Shown piece by piece: positions 57,860 through 64,000 of a stretch of DNA of 64,000 nucleotides; position 1 is the stretch's first letter; each line of letters starts with the position of its first letter. The translations under genes and the position numbers were made by a program. Location: contig OX246738.1 in the NCBI GenBank assembly GCA_945910005.1, forward strand, positions 19,725,458-19,789,457, given 5' to 3'. The notes below the pieces were generated by a model, which was not told the DNA's origin, ran no database searches, and worked only from the letters and a program-made list of their open reading frames with translations. This stretch comes from Isoperla grammatica (taxonomy: Eukaryota; Arthropoda; Insecta; Plecoptera; Perlodidae).

Positions 57860-60800
57860 CTGGTATAGTTAGAAAGTGTGGTGCCACGGTCAATGAAATT
57901 AAATCTTAGAGGAGTATGTTTGAAGAAGTAATGTTGTATTAATACAATTATAGTGCTCTCGACTTCGCGTATCAAATGTTTTAGCACGAATAATCTGAAA
58001 GAATACAGTTCAACGTTTGACACTTTTAATCAATGTGTCTAGTTAGAACATACAAAAAATTGCCTATTAAATATTCAAATTCCTCGATCTGGCTTCCAAT
58101 GACAAGTAGTGCAGTGCAATCGTTTTAAAATCTGGTCTTGTCGAAACTGAACCATTTTTGTGGGGAGATGAAAGCAAATGAAATGATAACTTAGTTTATG
58201 AAGATTATGTTGATACAGAATGGAACTAAATTGTTGTGTGTGTGCAAATGTATGAATAACGTGATTATATTAAAAAGAGCGTACTCATAAAGCATGTATT
58301 ACTTCTATATTATGCACTGGCAGCTGAATTTATAACTCCCCTTAACTTATATGCAAATCAAATTGGGCAATTAAATGGATGAAAATACAATTTACATAAA
58401 ACATATTATAAAAAGGAACCAGCACTCATAAAAATACGGTTGCGTTAGATTTAGGAATAAATGACATCATTTCATCATCAATAAAAATCATTTCCTGTCT
58501 GAACATTTTACCAGACGTTTGAATTATTCTAAGCGGCATTTATACATGTGCCTTCAACTATTTCTGTAAGTTAACCCTTTTATACGGACGGAAGTCACAG
58601 TAAATACGGGACATTATACCAACTATATCCATGATCTAATTAGTCGTAACATCTCCATAAACATGAGCTCATGCCCGCTTCTAAACTCAAGACGGTGAGA
58701 CTCAAACTTGAGCTGTGCGGGTACTCGGCTAAGTTATTACGTGGTGGAAATTGTAATTGGAAACAAGAAGGGGGCATCACCTAGCTAATTCAAGGATGCA
58801 GTACTTAGTACTTGTCTTGCATTATGGCTGTGGGCTATCGAACTCAACTTCAACTAGTTACGAGGAGTTTGCATAAGTTACTCAACGCTGCCGGCGATGG
58901 AATGATCGTTCCTCTCAAATCTTGGTGTCAAAACGTAGAAAGTTTAACTAATATCTCAAGAACTATACAATGGTATGGAAGATTATTATCTTGAGTATTT
59001 TTGGTTTATTTTAATTATCAAAGCACCATTTGAAGTACCAGTGAAATATTGCACAGACCACATTGAAGTTTAGAACATTTAATTAATTTACATAAAAGCG
59101 AATACCAACATTTATGTAGTAAGAATTAAAGCATTATCATCTAGTCTGCAAAGTAAATATGTCAACGTACAAACATGCGTTACAAGACAACAAATTATCT
59201 TTTATGAACGTAATGATGTTAATTGGTGTACACAGAATTTAAACTAAGTGCGATTGATGTAAGGATTGAGCTGATAGTTTCACTCATACTGCAACTTTAA
59301 AGTTTAAACCCATTTTTAATTTGTCGTATAAAAAATACTAAATGGTAGGTTTTTAAATTTTGTTTGTAGAAGGGTTTTTATTTAACATTCAAAATTAAAT
59401 GAAGATGATTATCAATATTGATTGAAGAAACGTTATTATTTTGTGTCGAGATGATTATGTTTGCCATTGAATGAGGGTTTGTAATTAGTATGAATTATTT
59501 TTGTTAAGATAAGTGTTTCATAATTAAAGCTAGTGTACATTTACGAATACAAATCTAAATATTTATTAAAAAGTTGTAAGGTCATCTTATCTTGGAGTTT
59601 AAATTAGTTGTAGAGACACATTTCGAAAAACTTCACTATGATAATTTACGAGAAAATACACTAAAGATTTTGTATAACGAAATATCATTCCCACTTTTGA
59701 GATCTCTTTGGTTAAGGATGATTCAACACAATTTAGTAACACTCATTTTTCTGTGATGTATTTCGGTAACTTGATAACACTGAGCAAGAAAACTTAATAA
59801 GGGTCAGTATTACATTTTATAATGTCACAAATGACTACTTACTCGTCGAATAGCTAGTTTTCTCCATGACAACCACCAATCAAAGCCTTTAAAATCCTCC
59901 AAATAGCTTATTTGCTACAAATAACTTTCCAATTTGATGATTCTAATACCGGCCCGTATTGACACAAGTTTTACTCTGGTACATTCCATAATAATAGTGT
60001 TTATTCATAATTTGGATACTTTCTGAACCACCTGATTGCGTTTGAAAGGGGGAGAAATATTGTTCATAAAGTTAACACCCTGCATCCATAGCCTATTTAA
60101 ATCAACATTTGCCGTCTGTTTATTTCCCGTTTGGATTTGAATTTTGACTTTTCCGTGGAACATTTAAAAAGTACGGTACCTTTTCTGTTATTTCAGTTAA
60201 TGTGATAACATCGCAATATTTCATTAGTTTATATTTTATAATAATGTTTGATTTTTTCCAAAAGACTGACAGAAAGCGTTATTAGTTTATGACACTTGAC
60301 ATGAATAATACCGCACAATGGAACATATTTTAGTATCCTGCTGTGGAATGAATATTTCCTATACCACACATCGAGGTATTAATTATATTGTATGTTTCGA
60401 TGTCTCATTACACGAAATGTCAATCATTGCTTTGCACAAAGCAGCCACAAACATGAAAGCTCTCCGTGTCCTCCATGTGGGTCTCAACGTTAATTATTAA
60501 CGCTTGTTGTGTGGTATGATATTGTCAAGAACAAAATATAACAGCGAAAATGAATTGGAAATTTGAATAATGGATGTTAAAGTGGAGCAATCGCCGTAAA
60601 GGGGGTCTATAGTGTTTGCTTGGGCATTATTTCAACGTGAAGCTGAATCTAGTAATACATTGCTCAATAATAATTAAGAGTCATATTTAAGTTAATTCTA
60701 CCATATAAGGTATGAATGTGCACAACATTATGATAGTACAGGCAGCCTTTACATAGACCTACTTCTGTCTCATTGAACGGATGTGCAAAAGTGGTTTTGC

Positions 60801-63800
60801 ATTTTCTTTCAACTTGAAACTAAAATACCGCATTATTAGCACTACACAAAAGTGATTTTAAAATTTGTAATTTTCATTATAAAACCCATAATTGAGAATC
60901 AAAATTGAAAAAAAAGCAAGAAATAAATTCGAAAATTGCAAGTACGTTCTTATAATTATTTTTAATATAAATAACAAGCATTAATTTTCGCAGTGTGATG
61001 TAAAATGCGTAGACAAATTCCTTTCTGAAACATAGAATACCAGTTTTGATTGGCCTAATGTGTGAGTCTTGTGTGTACGACTGTACGGCTTGTGCGAGCA
61101 CAACAAAGCACGTCACTTTCCTCTTCGTTCCAATGAACGCCATTGTGTATTGTGCTTAGTGACCATTAACAGCAACGCTACTGTTGAGATTGAATAGTGC
61201 AAAAAAAGGGGGGGGGGGGAGGAGCGAAAATGTATAAAAGTTAATGTTGCAACAGCCTTGGCGTCTATACTCCCACTTGTTTTGTTTTGGAACTTTGCAC
61301 ATTTTTTCCTCGAGTTCTGTAGCTACGTAGCTTCCCGGCCCGGCGTGAGGCCGCGTGCTCAGAGTTGCGTAGCTTTAAAGGAGTTTGGCTTGTAATGGGA
61401 AGCGAAGGCCATCGTAAACACACTGTGATGAATAATGGATGATAATGGGGATGAACGCGGGCGAAAAGAAAAGATCGCCCTCTAAAAACCTGGGAATCAT
61501 CATCTAGACGGGTACGACAACTACTCTATCAATTTCACATTCGCCTTTAACGCATCGCTACGCCAGTCTCGGCTAATATATTGCTCTGCCAAGTGGTAAA
61601 GGCTAATATCAAAGAAAACAGTGTTTTATGGTGTAGCCGTTATGTTGAATACACAGAAAAAACGTTATTTTTGTCAAAAGCATTCTTAAGCAATGAGTGC
61701 TATTCAATTTGTGTTTCGCAATCTTCAGAACTTGTGACGTTGCTTAAAAAACGTGCAACAAGTCACAGCGACGCAAAAGGATTCTGGATGTCGGTAAAAA
61801 ATAAAAATATCACAGACTATAACGAAAGTTGTTTAAGTTACAGTTTAAAACTTTGTTGTTAACATTTTATGTGTTCAATTTTTTGTTCATGGTCATAATG
61901 TAAAAACACTCTTGTTAACTGGAATTAATTAAGATAAAACTTTGTTGGACTTCCACCGTTAAGAAACGCTTAGGGCTTTCTGTCCTTGAAATAGCTACAG
62001 GGAGGGAAGCTGAAATAATGTATAGACGCTTTTGTTTCTTGTCTTTTAACTGTTAAAAGTCTTATATTAAACTCATTTGCAGAAAGGAGGCAGAAACAGT
62101 GCCTTGATGTCCAATCGTTGAGTTACGCAGATGTTCTTTTGTTTGAAACGTAATGTTCAATTGTGATCTACGCCGAATATCAATCACTTTTGTATTCATT
62201 TCGTTAGTTTATACCACGACATAGTGCTTTAACAACATACTAGAGTTATTATCATTTGAAGCTGAACTTTTCTTTGAGTTTTAAATAAATTATATTTATT
62301 TAATGCAAACAATATAACTTTTATTACTACTTTTAACATCTACTTTATGGTTTATATATAGCTTTTAAAAACACATTTAGGGTATTTATAGATACAATAT
62401 TTATTATATCAGTTTATGATAACAGAAAATGCACGTAGGGCTTTTAAGGATCTATAAAGAATACATCGGTATTTAGCTCTAGGCAGCAACGAAATTAATA
62501 TCCATTGGTATGTTATTGAACGACTTTATATCAATTTGCGTACATTCATATCCTTCAATAGAAATCGAAATTCCTTTCACTTATTTATTTTTGATGAAAT
62601 ATTGAGGAAAACAGAAAGAGAAAGAGTAAGAATAAAATAAATTCAGACAAAAGTTTTACTCAAGAGCTATTTACTAATTAAAATAATTTTCTGTAAATCC
62701 GGCTAAGGAACAAAAGCAGAAATCTGGTATGAAGATAATTTAAAATTTGTATAGCAAATACGAATGAAAATAAGTATGCATATTTTTAATGTAAGCTTTA
62801 GTGCCCCATTGGATTATTTATACAATGAGCTACAAGTACGGAAAACGTACATTTTCTGATTACTTAAGTGTTTTATTTGAATAGGAATTACAGATAAGTC
62901 ATCTCTGAAACCTCGAGGAGAAAAGAAACGTTATTTTCTTCACTCCAACGTACATTAGGTAACTACAATGGTCCAGCATAATAAATACAACTATAAAAAT
63001 ACATAATACATACAAATGATTCTAAACTTTTACGAAGTGTTGTTCTTAAGATGGTTATGTAAATGTTGGCCTAAGTCTGTGCTAGGTGATCTGTGCAAAG
63101 GTACGGAACATTGATTTGTTAGTCCAGCAAACGCTTGGTTGTCGTTTTGGACGGCCGATTGCATTGCTGGAGCCCCGCGTTGATTGACCGCAAGGCGAGG
63201 TATATGGCCGTAGACACGAGATAACAGCTGCGCTCTTCCCGCCGTGCATTGACTACAACAACAACACTCTAGCTTCAAGGTTGATCCTTATATACTGCCC
63301 TTTCATACACGCTGATTCAACGAACATCAAAAGATTCCTGGTGGTCTTTTATACATTCGTAAATACAGTATTACACTTAGGGCTGGTCTTACAATCTCCT
63401 AATAAGAAAGTTATTTTTAGTAATTAAGCTATTTGAAGGATTTCAAGGGTTTTGATTGGTGGTTGCCATGGAGAATACAAGCTTTTCGATGAAAGAGTGC
63501 ACAAGCCTCGTTAGTCAAGCCCGCTGTTTTAGTTGTTTCCAGGTAACCAACCAAAGATCGTAAATTATCCCTTAAAGACCTGTTTCAAGTAAATGGGAGG
63601 AACTATTGAGAAGTAGATAATTGAGTTGGTAGATCTGGACTCAGCTATTTCGTAAGCATGACTACTTACGTTGGGAAATCTTTATTTGCTATTTAACGAC
63701 GTCTTAAACACAGAGCGTCACAAGACCGATTGAATACTAGTCCAACGAGGGAACACTTTACAAGGTATATAAACGTATTCACGCAAATAAGAAGAAAGTG

Positions 63801-64000
63801 ACCTATAGAATTAAAATAAGATTACATTTCATCCATTATTTGAAATTTGTTGACAGTTTTATTATCGCGAAGGGGTTATTTATTCGTTGGGTGTCTGTTG
63901 TATGGTACACGTGCTCCTAATACAGGCTACTACAACTTGGTGTAAGAGTTTAGAAGGAAGATAAACAATTCTGTTTTATATACTCGCCAGTACATGTTTG
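57860..64000. other. Distal intergenic, no recognisable gene
   Basis: Mostly AT-rich. There is a poly(G) run at 61208, a GC-richer patch at 61330-61500 and another at 63110-63250. Frames at 58812-58994, 60318-60500, 60877-61143, 61581-61862 and 63030-63278 are short and motif-free. Confidence 0.55.

Overview
The window looks like a piece of an AT-rich, gene-poor insect nuclear genome. The evidence is one very long, low-complexity cuticle-type protein gene with a signal-peptide intron, GT/AG splicing, Pol III-type (tRNA-derived) SINEs, several short inverted-repeat DNA transposons (MITEs) and abundant microsatellites. I see no bacterial or phage organisation. The huge first intron and the SINE style suggest a large-genome insect, possibly polyneopteran (cockroach, termite or stick-insect grade); this placement is inference only.

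One gene is well supported. A TATA box at 15536 and a 5' leader with short upstream ORFs lead to a tiny coding exon (15809-15823, MRNYM) ending in a GTAAGA donor. A ~21.2 kb intron follows (15824-37019), ending in a pyrimidine-rich tract and CAG. Exon 2 (37020-40889) completes the signal peptide (WLGVLLLALVSTRGAHA) and encodes the rest of a ~1294-residue secreted protein with YGPP/KPVYGPP, SFDQSGGSFGHGGG and YGAP repeats and a non-repetitive C-terminus. No Rebers-Riddiford chitin-binding domain is visible. A candidate poly(A) signal lies at 41097.

The other ~60 kb is intergenic or intronic and dominated by repeats. Region 1-15 kb holds a 65-bp minisatellite (2.3 kb), a 157-bp duplication (3.1 kb), paired pentanucleotide arrays (4.07 kb), a foldback element (6.1 kb), an intact SINE (family 1, 7.36 kb), a 440-bp tetranucleotide array (10.86 kb) and a MITE (12.76 kb). 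The intron (15.8-37 kb) holds a hAT-like MITE (20.98 kb), an inverted pair of ~335-bp repeats (24.9/27.6 kb) enclosing a SINE whose middle has grown into a 23-bp tandem array, and 77-bp and ~214-bp tandem repeats. Downstream (41-64 kb) holds a SINE of family 2 (45.5 kb), a foldback within a foldback (45.9 kb), a MITE (49.05 kb), a 702-bp hAT-like MITE with target duplication (52.78 kb), a second hAT-like MITE nested inside a family-1 SINE (53.7-54.3 kb), hairpins at 55.77 and 56.40 kb, and a short MITE (57.71 kb).

I found no convincing transposase, reverse transcriptase, functional tRNA, rRNA, CRISPR or other cellular gene. Most other open frames are microsatellite or antisense artefacts. The strongest biological story is the giant cuticle-type protein and its gene structure; the second is several cases where transposable elements have seeded or been interrupted by other repeats.
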